A DNA stretch of 64,000 bases, from assembly GCF_003403035.1 (NCBI RefSeq), contig NZ_QURN01000011.1:1-64000 (forward strand), in the 5' to 3' direction. Below the pieces are notes generated by a model. It searched no databases and was not told the DNA's origin. It saw only the letters and a list, made by a program, of their open reading frames with translations. This document shows, one piece after another, positions 1 through 8,083 of the stretch; position 1 is the stretch's first letter; every line of letters starts with the position of its first letter. Both the position numbers and the translations under genes were made by a program. Source of the DNA: Mesorhizobium denitrificans (GTDB taxonomy: Bacteria; Pseudomonadota; Alphaproteobacteria; Rhizobiales; Rhizobiaceae).

Positions 1-35
1 TGACCGGGCGCTAATCGGCGTGCCCTTCAACGCCC

Positions 36-779
36 CTAAACAGGGGTCCCTTTTGCGCGAAAATACGGGGTCCCAATTCCACGGTCATTGACAAAATGAC
101 CAAGCGGAAGTTCCCAGTCGGGTTTTGAAGATCCAGGTGGTTCACGCTCGAATAACTCAGTCCTGCTCGGAAGATTCAGCCAGGTCAGACGTTTTCGCAG
201 CAAGTCGGTGATAGGGGCATCGGTAAATTCGATATCCAACCCTATGAAAGTCACTCCAGCGAAACTTTCATTCATTTGGCCTGGAAGGACCTCGAAGATC
301 GTCTTAGGCTTCGTTTCATCCTGGAACGCTACCATAACGGGGTAACGCCCGTAAAAGTTGAAGGGCATACGCCCCGCCGCCTCTGCCAACCTCTGGAGGT
401 CGTCGTCGTTCAGCCCCCCGACGCTGTTTTTAATACCCAGAGTCTCTAAAATGCCCGGCTCATAAATTTCGGAAAAACCGCCGCCTTTGCTACGCAAATA
501 GGGCAGTATGAAAATGGTGCCACCGGCAGGCAGATCAAAAATCAGCGCCTCGCCGTAGAGCGTAGTTGACCCACCCATACCGACCAAACTGTTTTTCAGG
601 CGCGAGTAGCGGCATTCCATGACGGTTGAGGCTTCATGCGTTTGTCCATTGTAGAGGACTTTCGCGATCACCCGATAACGGACAGATGCGCCTCCGTCCT
701 GACAGCCTGCCAAGGGGAGACTGCAAAGAGAGCCTAGGACCGCGCGCCGGCTGATCGTCTTGCCTGTGGACTGCTTCAT
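36..779 (-). CDS. putative Tat/Sec-exported lipoprotein, unknown function
   Basis: A 247-residue protein that I do not recognise. The start at 779 is chosen because it places a signal directly at the N-terminus: a basic stretch with a twin arginine (SRRAVLGS, about residues 10-17) followed by a lipobox LAGC, so it is probably a lipoprotein, possibly Tat-routed. The open frame runs on upstream to 1127, but that extension overlaps the neighbouring gene in another frame and looks non-coding. The mature part shows no recognisable domain. It lies 46 bp downstream of the HEPN-like gene on the same strand, so the two may be co-transcribed. Confidence 0.6.
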   Translation of the reverse strand: MKQSTGKTISRRAVLGSLCSLPLAGCQDGGASVRYRVIAKVLYNGQTHEASTVMECRYSRLKNSLVGMGGSTTLYGEALIFDLPAGGTIFILPYLRSKGGGFSEIYEPGILETLGIKNSVGGLNDDDLQRLAEAAGRMPFNFYGRYPVMVAFQDETKPKTIFEVLPGQMNESFAGVTFIGLDIEFTDAPITDLLRKRLTWLNLPSRTELFEREPPGSSKPDWELPLGHFVNDRGIGTPYFRAKGTPV

Positions 780-825
780 GGCTCCAACCCCGTGTGGTAA
801 TGACTTCAAACTTAAAGCTCCGCTG

Positions 826-1416
826 TCATTGCGCATCTGCCACTTTATCTTGAGCGACGCGTTTCGCATTTCGCCAACCAGTTGGACGAACGAACATACT
901 CTCGCCTTCACCGCTGCGCTCGCCATGGTCGAGCATGTGATTGAATATTCTTGCGAGTAGCCGATCGATTTTTTGTGCTGTCTGCATAACCCTCGGTCGA
1001 TCAACGTACCAAGCGTGATCAAAATTCCTAATTGAGAAGATGGCAGCCGTCTCAGAACTCGAACCGTCGCTATATGGCCAATGGACAATCTTGTCGCGCT
1101 CTCCCTTGATTGAGAGTGCTTCGTCAATCAGAAGAATCATACCTTCGGACCCGGCTTCGCGCGCAAAATCCATTCTGAGCAGATCTTTCAATTTCGCCCA
1201 TCGCTTTACCGTTGAGCCTTGCGAAAGCAGTTTCACAGTGTCGATGTCATCGGGATCTGATGCCCAAAAAAGCGACTGGTTCAGAATCTGATCGAGGATG
1301 GCCCATTTTACTGTCACGAGACCGATTGCCTCGAGCATTTTGGGCTTTGGTATCGCTATGAACTCTTGTTTCATGTCGCGTATCATGTCGCGTCGAGTGG
1401 CCGCGCGCCAGTCCAT
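826..1416 (-). CDS. HEPN-like hypothetical protein
   Basis: A 196-residue, mostly helical soluble protein with no signal peptide. Near residue 105-110 it carries R-D-K-I-V-H, matching the R-[N/D]-x3-H pattern of HEPN ribonuclease domains common in toxin-antitoxin and defence systems. The match rests on one short motif in a helical context, so the call is tentative. Internal methionines (around 1386 and 1374) are alternative starts. The lipoprotein gene follows 46 bp downstream on the same strand; no obvious nucleotidyltransferase (MNT) partner, the usual HEPN antitoxin, is seen beside it. It sits among accessory genes. Confidence 0.55.
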   Translation of the reverse strand: MDWRAATRRDMIRDMKQEFIAIPKPKMLEAIGLVTVKWAILDQILNQSLFWASDPDDIDTVKLLSQGSTVKRWAKLKDLLRMDFAREAGSEGMILLIDEALSIKGERDKIVHWPYSDGSSSETAAIFSIRNFDHAWYVDRPRVMQTAQKIDRLLARIFNHMLDHGERSGEGESMFVRPTGWRNAKRVAQDKVADAQ

Positions 1417-1572
1417 TTGCGGCGCGAGATCACACCTGTCCCGCGCGGCAATTCAATCTGTAGAATGTTTCACAAACTGCTTTTGGTTGGTTAGCCAACT
1501 TCGAATGATTAGCTTGCACCTCTGGTTCTGCGTGTTTTCCTAGATCATCTAGAATTTCGTGAGCACTCGCTG

Positions 1573-1791
1573 ATGGCTTGGCACACCGCAATCTTGTTGG
1601 TTTTGCTGGCTTCTTCGGCGGCCGCGCAGGAATGCGATCCAAATTATGATCCCTGCGTGCCAGTAGCGAGCGATGTTGATTGCGCCGGAGGCAGCGGAAA
1701 CGGCCCCGCCTATGTTGCAGGACCGGTTAGGGTGATTGGTACCGATATATATGGGCTTGATAGAGATGGGGATGGGATTGCTTGTGAATGA
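1573..1791 (+). CDS. small secreted excalibur-type calcium-binding protein
   Basis: A 72-residue protein with a clear Sec signal peptide (hydrophobic stretch ending ASSAAAQ, about residues 5-19). The mature part has a CDPNYDPCVP motif and ends DRDGDGIACE, the calcium-loop signature of the excalibur domain found in extracellular proteins and nucleases. Two cysteine pairs could form disulphides in the periplasm. It has no nuclease domain of its own. It lies alone between two minus-strand genes. Confidence 0.75.
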   Translation: MAWHTAILLVLLASSAAAQECDPNYDPCVPVASDVDCAGGSGNGPAYVAGPVRVIGTDIYGLDRDGDGIACE

Positions 1792-1843
1792 CGAGAATGG
1801 CGCGGCTGGCGGGTCTGAAAAACAAACGACTGGTCTGCCCCTC

Positions 1844-2047
1844 TCACTTGCCCTTGATCACGAGATGCTTTCCCATCCAGTCCTTGATGATGAGCCGAAC
1901 CGCTTCTGGGCGTGTGATCTCATGCTCTGACGCATACTGATCCAGACCGGCAAGCATGTCGGGCTGAAGCCTAACGAGAATCGGAATACCTTTACCAGTA
2001 GCAGCGGGGCCACGTTTCCTTGATATCACAGTTGTTGACTTAGTCAT
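1844..2047 (-). CDS. ribbon-helix-helix DNA-binding protein
   Basis: A 67-residue basic protein. The segment GIPILVRLQPDMLAGLDQYA followed by an ITRPEAVRLIIKDW helix fits a ribbon-helix-helix fold (strand, turn, two helices), as in CopG/MetJ/Arc regulators and many antitoxins. No toxin gene is adjacent, so it may be an orphan antitoxin or a stand-alone repressor. A 13-bp direct repeat flanks its start codon (see 2018-2064), which suggests autorepression. An AAGG ribosome-binding site sits 5-8 bases before the ATG and forms part of the upstream repeat copy. Confidence 0.75.
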   Translation of the reverse strand: MTKSTTVISRKRGPAATGKGIPILVRLQPDMLAGLDQYASEHEITRPEAVRLIIKDWMGKHLVIKGK

Positions 2048-2064
2048 GAAACCTTGATATCACA
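2018..2064. promoter_or_regulatory. direct-repeat operator across the RHH gene start
   Basis: CCTTGATATCACA occurs at 2018-2030 and again, identically, at 2052-2064, so the copies start 34 bp apart. Each contains the 8-bp palindrome TGATATCA. One copy lies inside the first codons of the ribbon-helix-helix gene (start at 2047, minus strand) and one just upstream of it. Paired short sites spanning a start codon are typical of RHH autorepression. The repeats are seen directly; binding is inferred. Confidence 0.55.
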
Positions 2065-2136
2065 ATCAACGTCGGGCTGAAAGAGGCGGCAACCTCCCTC
2101 AGCCCTAACCGAAACGAACCTGTGTTGGAGGCTCGC

Positions 2137-2445
2137 ATGGCTGTTCACAGCAATAGCACAACTTTGCCCAAAATCGACCGTGCCGCAGTAATGCGCACAG
2201 CGTGGGCTCACTATCGCTCATCGTTCACTCGGTCATGGCGCAAAGACGCGTTCAACCGCTCGAACTTCGCCTAATGCCTGACATGTGCGTGGCAGAAGCA
2301 TCGTGAGGCTCAGATGTCTCCTAGCGAGCAGCACGTTGCCCGCGTCGAGCGCGAGATTGACATGCTCAAGTACAAGTCGCTTCGTTACGACATTGCGCCG
2401 ATGCAGCGCCGTCTCGAAGCCGAACTTGCAGCACTGGCTGCTTGA
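2137..2445 (+). pseudogene. hypothetical gene interrupted by in-frame TAA
   Basis: Reading from ATG at 2137 (after TTGGAGG), the frame encodes 45 residues to a TAA at 2272-2274. It then continues open in the same frame for another 56 codons to TGA at 2445. The downstream half has a charged helical sequence (MSPSEQHVARVEREIDMLKYK) with its own ATG at 2314, without an evident ribosome-binding site. The continuous coding character on both sides suggests one roughly 102-residue protein broken by a point mutation. Two separate small genes are the alternative. No function recognised. Confidence 0.5.
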
Positions 2446-2456
2446 GGGAGGCGAGA

Positions 2457-2822
2457 ATGAAAAAGATATCTCGCCGCCTGTTCTTGAGAAGCATACCGCC
2501 AGCAGTTGCCGTCGGAACTGTGGTAGGTGTCCCTGCCGTCGCGGAAGAAAAAGCAGAATTGCCCGTCACTCGTGTCAACCGCCTTGCGAAGGAACTATCC
2601 CTCGCAATGGATGTTTGGATCGATGACTTGGCGTATCCCAGTATCGAACGGGATATCTGGAAGGCGCATGTCTATCCTGCCTCGTACTGCCAATACCCGG
2701 TGTCGTTTGAGAACATAGACGCTCGACCAACAAGGACGCGTCACGCTCATCTGAGCCGACAGCATTCCTCGCAGTCACTCCTTCCATGCGCAAGAAGCTC
2801 GTCGCGACCTGCGAAGCCCTAA
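2457..2822 (+). CDS. small Tat-signal hypothetical protein
   Basis: The start at 2457 follows GAGGGAGGCGAG, a good ribosome-binding site. The first residues (KKISRRLFLRS, then a hydrophobic run ending PAVAEE) form a twin-arginine signal. The mature part includes a DVWIDDLAYPSIERDIWKAHVYPAS segment, shortened here only by its ends, and no known domain. The last 12 codons overlap the next gene, and the final 30 or so residues are low in coding character, so the C-terminus may be frameshifted. It directly follows the interrupted gene. Confidence 0.5.
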   Translation: MKKISRRLFLRSIPPAVAVGTVVGVPAVAEEKAELPVTRVNRLAKELSLAMDVWIDDLAYPSIERDIWKAHVYPASYCQYPVSFENIDARPTRTRHAHLSRQHSSQSLLPCARSSSRPAKP

Positions 2823-3469
2823 TTGCTCTGCTCGATGAAATAGACGGCGACGAAAACGTAGAGGGGACCGCCGACGAAGAGCCGCTTTTAGGTTGGCCGG
2901 ATGGAGGTCAGCGACCTACAGCGGAAATGTCATGCGATGGCGACCGAGAGGCAGACGACTGCGATCTTGAATCGGGTAGCGATGATGAACGCGAACTCGG
3001 TTGGCAGGATGAGGGCAGCCAAGCCAGCCTGCAGGGCTCGTTATACGACGGCGAGCCGGACCTTGGTTTCTGTGGTCATGGCACAGGGTGGCGTGAAGGT
3101 GAAGCGACCGACGACCGCGAGCAGGAAAACGAACACCTCGACAAATCCGATTATGAGCCGTTCCTAGGTTGGTCCGAAGTTCAATCGCAGCATGGAGCGC
3201 AACCTACCGGCGAAGAGTTTCCCATAGAATGCGGGGGTTCAGCCAAAGCTGACGGCAGCGGCGTGCGCATCGCAAAGAAGCAGCTCAAGGAAAATGCGCG
3301 CCGTCGAAAAGCAGCCGGTGTCAGAGGCGAGATTCTATTCAGGCGTGAAGAAGCTGATGCCACCCCAATGCCACGCTACATGTGGAACGATCAGTGGACC
3401 GGCAATCTACCACCTGAGGCGAACGAGGTGCTGATTCCGAACTTCTCAATGTATCGGGCGTCGAAATGA
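2786..3469 (+). CDS. acidic repeat protein, unknown function
   Basis: A 227-residue, strongly acidic, cysteine-poor protein with no signal or membrane segment. It contains at least four degenerate copies of a short motif, E-x-x-LG-[W/F] (EEPLLGW, ERELGW, EPDLGF, EPFLGW), spaced over the first 130 residues. These are followed by a basic helix (KKQLKENARRRKAAG, about 165-180). The C-terminus is proline- and tryptophan-containing (YMWNDQWTGNLPP). Similar repeat proteins are common hypothetical genes in rhizobial accessory DNA. It overlaps the end of the preceding frame by 37 bp. Confidence 0.55.
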   Translation: MRKKLVATCEALIALLDEIDGDENVEGTADEEPLLGWPDGGQRPTAEMSCDGDREADDCDLESGSDDERELGWQDEGSQASLQGSLYDGEPDLGFCGHGTGWREGEATDDREQENEHLDKSDYEPFLGWSEVQSQHGAQPTGEEFPIECGGSAKADGSGVRIAKKQLKENARRRKAAGVRGEILFRREEADATPMPRYMWNDQWTGNLPPEANEVLIPNFSMYRASK

Positions 3470-3601
3470 CCTGCGTCGAGGTTCATTTGCCGATCCCGTC
3501 TGGAGAGCGCAATATTTCGATGTGGTGTATTGAGATCGAAAATCGGCTCTGACAATAAGCTGGCTTGCTTAAACGAGTTTCGAGAACCTACGCGGGCCGC
3601 A

Positions 3602-4825
3602 ATGGATGCTACTTCCCCAGTAGTCAGCAGACCTAAGACACACCTTTCGATCTTGCTGATTCTAAGCGCGACACACCTGCTGAATGATCTGATGCAGTCG
3701 CTCATTCCGGCGATCTACCCCATCATCAAGGGTACGTACGCCTTGGATTTTGTGCAGATCGGAATGATCACGCTCACGTTCCAGATCGCGGGATCGTTGC
3801 TGCAACCTGTTGTCGGCTATGTCACCGACAAGCATCCAATGCCCTACTCCACAGTGGTCGGGATGACGTTCACGCTTGCTGGGCTGGTTGGGCTCGCCTT
3901 TGCTTCCAGCTATGGGCTCATTCTCATTTCCGTCGGATGTATCGGGATCGGTTCATCGATTTTTCATCCGGAAGCGACACGCATGGCCCGTCACGCATCG
4001 GGTGGCAGGCAGGGATTGGCGCAAGGGTTATTTCAGGTAGGAGGGCAAACGGGCGGTGCGTTGGGTCCGCTGCTGGCGGCGCTCATCATCGTGCCACGCG
4101 GCCAACCAAGTCTTGCATGGTTTGCAAGCCTCGCACTGATTGCAATGATGCTAATGGTTTGGACAGCCGGCAAACATGCCGAAATTCGCAGACACGTAGA
4201 GCGCGCGCACTCCGCGCTTTCAAATGTCACCACCACGCGCCACGCTCATTCCACAGCAACAATCGCGCTTGGCCTGACTGTCCTAACGCTGCTTATGTTC
4301 TCGAAGAATGCTTATGGTGAGAGTTTTCGGTCATTTTACACCTTCTATTTGATCGACCGTTTCGGCATTTCAATCCAGGCATCACAGCTTATGCTTTTCG
4401 TTTTCCTGGTCGCATCGGCTGTTGGCGCGCTTATCGGTGGCATAATTGGCGACAGGATCGGTCGCTATCGGATTATCTGGATTTCAGTACTGGGCCCGCT
4501 CCCATTCACGCTCATTTTGCCCTACGCGGATCTGTTCTGGACCGGTGTGCTCACTGTTCTGATCAACCTGATCATGGCGAGCGCGTTTGCGTCAATTCTG
4601 ATCTATGCAATGGAATTGGTTCCAAATCGCATCGGGTTGATCGGTGGATTATTTTATGGGCTAAACTTCGGTTTGGGAGGAATAGCTGCAGCTATCCTCG
4701 GTGTTCTCGCAGACAGTATGGGCATTGAAGCGGTCTATCAGCTTTGTGCGTTCTTGCCGCTCGCTGGCTTGCTGACCTGGTTCTTGCCAAGGATCGAAGA
4801 CAGTCGCGAATTGCCAACAGGATGA
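3602..4825 (+). CDS. fsr: MFS transporter, fosmidomycin-resistance family
   Basis: A 407-residue protein with about 12 membrane segments. The opening LSATHLLNDLMQSLIPAIYP and the later GIGSSIFHPEATRMARHASG are characteristic of the Fsr drug:H+ antiporter family, which exports fosmidomycin and related compounds across the inner membrane. Length matches the family. The start at 3602 is preferred because it puts the first membrane helix about 20 residues in; an upstream in-frame start at 3530 would add 24 hydrophilic residues. It stands alone, with 380 bp of non-coding DNA downstream. Confidence 0.85.
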   Translation: MDATSPVVSRPKTHLSILLILSATHLLNDLMQSLIPAIYPIIKGTYALDFVQIGMITLTFQIAGSLLQPVVGYVTDKHPMPYSTVVGMTFTLAGLVGLAFASSYGLILISVGCIGIGSSIFHPEATRMARHASGGRQGLAQGLFQVGGQTGGALGPLLAALIIVPRGQPSLAWFASLALIAMMLMVWTAGKHAEIRRHVERAHSALSNVTTTRHAHSTATIALGLTVLTLLMFSKNAYGESFRSFYTFYLIDRFGISIQASQLMLFVFLVASAVGALIGGIIGDRIGRYRIIWISVLGPLPFTLILPYADLFWTGVLTVLINLIMASAFASILIYAMELVPNRIGLIGGLFYGLNFGLGGIAAAILGVLADSMGIEAVYQLCAFLPLAGLLTWFLPRIEDSRELPTG

Positions 4826-5206
4826 TGCGCTCACGATCCTCAGCCAACTAGCCACAATCCGTAGCAAAAGTAGCAGGAGTAGCAACCGTAGCAGGTGATG
4901 GAATTGAGTTTTGTCCGTTTTGTCCCATTTGTCCCGAGAGCGTTCTAGCTTTCGCGTGTCATTCGCAGGATTTGTTGGAAAAATAGTTGGCTATCGATAT
5001 CAATCCTTATTAAAACTGTAGCATTATCAACTTGTTACATAAAACATTCGGTGGACCTCAGCTCCACCAATGGAACGGCGTGATCATAAGGCGATCCGGC
5101 CGCAGACTATCTTCTCAAAAAATGTGGACTTTCCAGTTCGTTCCAGTACCGTCGGCGCGATGTTGCTAGCGTTTCGTAAGGAAGCGGCTGAAAAAAGGGG
5201 CACCCC
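4826..5206. other. intergenic region with short tandem motifs
   Basis: No gene recognised in these 381 bp. Just after the MFS gene, about 4860-4895, GTAGCA recurs four times with 3-4 base spacers. At about 4911-4937, TTTGTCC/TTTGTCCC recurs three times in close succession. The rest is AT-richer (about 4980-5050) and may hold the promoter of the zinc-finger gene, but I see no convincing -35/-10 pair. Confidence 0.5.
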
Positions 5207-5560
5207 ATGGCGATGAAAGCCCGCGGGATCGATCCGGCGGCCAAGCCGTCAGGAACCGGTTGCGAAGAATGTCTGGCCGCGGGAACATGGTGGTTTCATC
5301 TGCGGCGCTGCGCAGAGTGCGGTCACATCGGCTGCTGCGACAGCTCTCCGCACCAGCATGCCACCAAGCATTTTCATGCCACCGGCCATCCGATTATCAG
5401 AAGTTTCGAACCGGGCGAGACATGGTTCTGGAATTTCGAGACCGAATCCCAGGTTCGCGGCGAAACGTTAGCGCCACCCGAATCCCACCCGCTAGACCAA
5501 CCCGCGCCCGGACCGGCCGGCCGGGTTCCCGCAAACTGGCAGTCGCTGCTGAACGAATAA
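5207..5560 (+). CDS. UBP-type zinc finger protein
   Basis: A 117-residue soluble protein. Cysteines and histidines at GCEEC, RRCAECGHIGCCDSSPHQHATKH (split here across motifs) and HFHATGHP follow the spacing of a ZnF-UBP domain, which occupies roughly residues 17-75. The aromatic stretch GETWFWNF completes the domain. In eukaryotes this fold binds the free C-terminus of ubiquitin; the bacterial role is unknown. The C-terminus is proline-rich and probably disordered. It is followed 48 bp downstream by the DUF5996 gene on the same strand, probably one transcript. Confidence 0.8.
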   Translation: MAMKARGIDPAAKPSGTGCEECLAAGTWWFHLRRCAECGHIGCCDSSPHQHATKHFHATGHPIIRSFEPGETWFWNFETESQVRGETLAPPESHPLDQPAPGPAGRVPANWQSLLNE

Positions 5561-5608
5561 AGTAGCAGGCGCATTGGCAAGCGGGCGGGCTTTACAGGAG
5601 AACACGCC

Positions 5609-6538
5609 ATGAGCACCGGCAAGTCACCTTCCGATTTCTCATCCGGTGACCTTTGGCCGGCGCTTTCCTATCCAGCCTTCGAGCCGACGCGATATTTGCT
5701 TCACATGGTGTTGCAGGCCGTCGGTAAGCTTAAGCTAACGGAGCCATTCCAGGCGCAATGGGCCGAAGTTCCGTTGTGGCTTTATGCAAGGGGCCTCACC
5801 ACCGGCCCGATTTCTTATGGCGGCGGTGTCTACGAGGTGCGCGCAGACTTGATCTCGCATGAGATGCAGTGGATTACGAGTTCGGGCGCGTCAGGACAAA
5901 TGCCCCTCGGCCCGACATCCGTAGCCATGTTCGTCGACACCTTCCTTGACCAGCTTCGCCGATCAGTGAAGGACGCCTCGATCACTCTCATGCCGCAGGA
6001 GGTGCCTAACCCGATCGCGTTCGACAAGGACACTGCGCACCGTCCGTACGACCGCGACCTTGCCAATGCCTGGTGGCGCGTTCTCCACAGTACGCAACGC
6101 GTCCTTCAAGTCTTTCAGGGTCGGTTCACGGGTAAGACGCAGCCTATCGGGCTGATGTGGGGAACGCTCGACATCCGCTTGGCCCTCTATAACGGCAAGC
6201 CTGCTTTGCCGGCACCGAACGCAGGCTATATCCGGCGCAACTCGATGAATGCGCAATTGATGGAGATGGGGTGGTGGTCGGGTGATCCTTCCTATCCCAA
6301 GCCCGCGTTCTACTCATTCACCTATCCTCAGCCTCAAGGTATCGAAGAAGCGAAGATTAGCCCGCCCGCCGCACGATGGGACTCTGGGATGGGTGAATTT
6401 ATTCTCGACTATGACGACCTGCGCCGGTCCGACAATCCTGACCGCGACCTGCTTGCCTTCATCGAAACAACCTACAATGCCGGTGCAACCCCTGCGGGCT
6501 GGGATTCCGGGCTGCTCGGCAGCGGGCGTCCGGAGTGA
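5609..6538 (+). CDS. DUF5996 family protein
   Basis: A 309-residue soluble protein recognisable as DUF5996 from its opening (WPALSYPAFEPTRYLLHMVLQ), the central DKDTAHRPYD and the C-terminal WDSGMGEFILDYDDLR. Length fits the family. No catalytic role is known. It follows the zinc-finger gene by 48 bp, with an AGGAG site before the ATG, and converges on the chromate transporter with only 19 bp between the stops. Confidence 0.8.
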   Translation: MSTGKSPSDFSSGDLWPALSYPAFEPTRYLLHMVLQAVGKLKLTEPFQAQWAEVPLWLYARGLTTGPISYGGGVYEVRADLISHEMQWITSSGASGQMPLGPTSVAMFVDTFLDQLRRSVKDASITLMPQEVPNPIAFDKDTAHRPYDRDLANAWWRVLHSTQRVLQVFQGRFTGKTQPIGLMWGTLDIRLALYNGKPALPAPNAGYIRRNSMNAQLMEMGWWSGDPSYPKPAFYSFTYPQPQGIEEAKISPPAARWDSGMGEFILDYDDLRRSDNPDRDLLAFIETTYNAGATPAGWDSGLLGSGRPE

Positions 6539-6557
6539 ATCTCTGTGCCACACGCTA

Positions 6558-7784
6558 CTAGACAAGATTGATCCCCGCCCCTCCCAGCGCGCCGAAGATG
6601 ACGACAATCCATGGTGGCGCCTTCCACACAACAAGAAGGACAAAGCAAACGAGCGCCAGCGCGAACGAGGCCGGGCTGACGATGGCACTTGTGAAAAGGG
6701 GATTGTATAGCGCTGCGCCAAGTATGCCCACGACAGCAGCATTCGCCCCGCGAATGACACTTTGCGCACCTGGGCGTGCACAAAGCGCTGACCAGAACGG
6801 TATGCTGCCAACCAGCAGCAAAAACCCAGGAAGAAAGACTGCAAAAAGCGCAATCATCGCTCCTGTGATGCCGTTTGGTTCGGGGCCGAGAACCGTGCCG
6901 AGATAGGCGGCAAAGGTAAAGAGTGGGCCGGGTACTGCCTGAGCCGCCCCATAGCCAGCAAGGAATTGATCGTGGCTGACCCAGCCTCGGCTTACGACTT
7001 CCGATTCGAGAAGTGGAAGCACGACATGACCACCACCAAACACCAGGGATCCGGCGCGATAAAAAGAATCAAATACCGCAAGTCCTGGGTTGCCCAGTGC
7101 ATTTGTGGCAAGGGGTAAGCCAACCAGCAACAATGCGAACAGGGCCAGACATATCGAGCCCGCCGTTCGCGAAACTTTGAAGGCGATGGGCCCGGATACA
7201 ATCGCGCCGTCACTCTTGACGAACCAGAGGCCTCCCACCGCGCCTGCTATTATTGCGGCGACCTGACCGAATGCACCTGCCATGCCTGTTACAATCAGAG
7301 CAGCTGCAAGAGCAATGGTCGCGCGTTCTCTGTCTGGGCAAAGGTTCTTTGCCATGCCCAATACTGCCTGGGCGACGATGGCAACGGCAACGATCTTCAA
7401 TCCGGCGATGCCGCCGCTCCAGAGCGATCCGTCGAAGATCACCACGCCGTAGGCGAACGCGACCATTGCTATGGCGGACGGCATTGTGAAGGCGGTCAGG
7501 GCGGCCAGCGCTCCGAGAGGTCCGCCTCGGAGCAATCCCATCGCAAAACCAACCTGACTGGACGCGGGGCCGGGCAGAAACTGGCAGAGCGCGACAATAT
7601 CCGCATAGCCCTGTTCATCGATCCACTTTCGGCGCTCGACAAGCTCGTTGCGGAAATATCCCAGATGCGCGATTGGACCGCCGAACGATGTCAGGCCAAG
7701 TTTAAGAAAGACGCGAAAGACCTCGCCAGGGTTACCCTGCCGCGAAGGCACCGGCTGCGACACCACGCTGGCTGAATTCGTCAC
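6558..7784 (-). CDS. chrA: chromate transporter ChrA (two-domain)
   Basis: A membrane protein of about 408 residues with two homologous CHR domains. The first opens FLKLGLTSFGGPIAHLGYFR. The second opens FYRAGSLVFGGGHVVLPLL and includes GYGAAQAVPGPLFTFAAYLG. Long-chain ChrA exports chromate by the proton motive force. I place the start at GTG 7784 because AAGGTGG lies at the right distance and the product then opens TNSASVV. The frame is open to 7892, and ATG 7835 is an alternative. No chrB regulator is nearby, so induction by chromate is not evident. Confidence 0.85.
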   Translation of the reverse strand: MTNSASVVSQPVPSRQGNPGEVFRVFLKLGLTSFGGPIAHLGYFRNELVERRKWIDEQGYADIVALCQFLPGPASSQVGFAMGLLRGGPLGALAALTAFTMPSAIAMVAFAYGVVIFDGSLWSGGIAGLKIVAVAIVAQAVLGMAKNLCPDRERATIALAAALIVTGMAGAFGQVAAIIAGAVGGLWFVKSDGAIVSGPIAFKVSRTAGSICLALFALLLVGLPLATNALGNPGLAVFDSFYRAGSLVFGGGHVVLPLLESEVVSRGWVSHDQFLAGYGAAQAVPGPLFTFAAYLGTVLGPEPNGITGAMIALFAVFLPGFLLLVGSIPFWSALCARPGAQSVIRGANAAVVGILGAALYNPLFTSAIVSPASFALALVCFVLLVVWKAPPWIVVIFGALGGAGINLV

Positions 7785-7912
7785 ACGCGTTCCACCTTCA
7801 AAGCGCTCATAATGTGATGATTCCAAAGATTGCATTATTGAACAGGTGGCTGGAACAGAAAGCCACATCATCAGTTCATTTTGGCAGTTCAATTTGATCT
7901 GGGGTTGGAACG

Positions 7913-8083
7913 ATGGCAGACAAACAGAAACTCAAGCCGCTCAAGGGCGAAGAGGAGCTTGCGCTGCACATTGCCGAACAAAGCGACCTTTCATTGAATC
8001 AGGCTAAGGAACTTATCCAGAAGCACGGTAACAATCTGAAGAAGATTGAGGAGGCTGCGAAGATATACAAGGCTGAAGGGTGA
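7913..8083 (+). CDS. small conserved hypothetical protein (DUF3606-like)
   Basis: A 56-residue charged protein beginning MADKQKLKPLKGEEELAL, with a helix-turn-helix-like SDLSLNQAKELIQKHG segment. It resembles the DUF3606 family, though the match is from memory of the pattern only. GGGGTTGGAACG precedes the ATG. Its TGA (8081-8083) overlaps the ATG of tspO by one base (TGATG), indicating translational coupling. Confidence 0.6.
   Translation: MADKQKLKPLKGEEELALHIAEQSDLSLNQAKELIQKHGNNLKKIEEAAKIYKAEG

Noticed and set aside
780-1127. N-terminal extension of the lipoprotein frame up to 1127
   Set aside because: It overlaps the HEPN-like gene in another frame, lacks coding character, and would bury the signal sequence.
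1430-1642. 70-codon minus-strand frame upstream of the HEPN-like gene
   Set aside because: It overlaps the signal peptide coding of the excalibur-type gene, and its residue composition is typical of a reverse-strand shadow.
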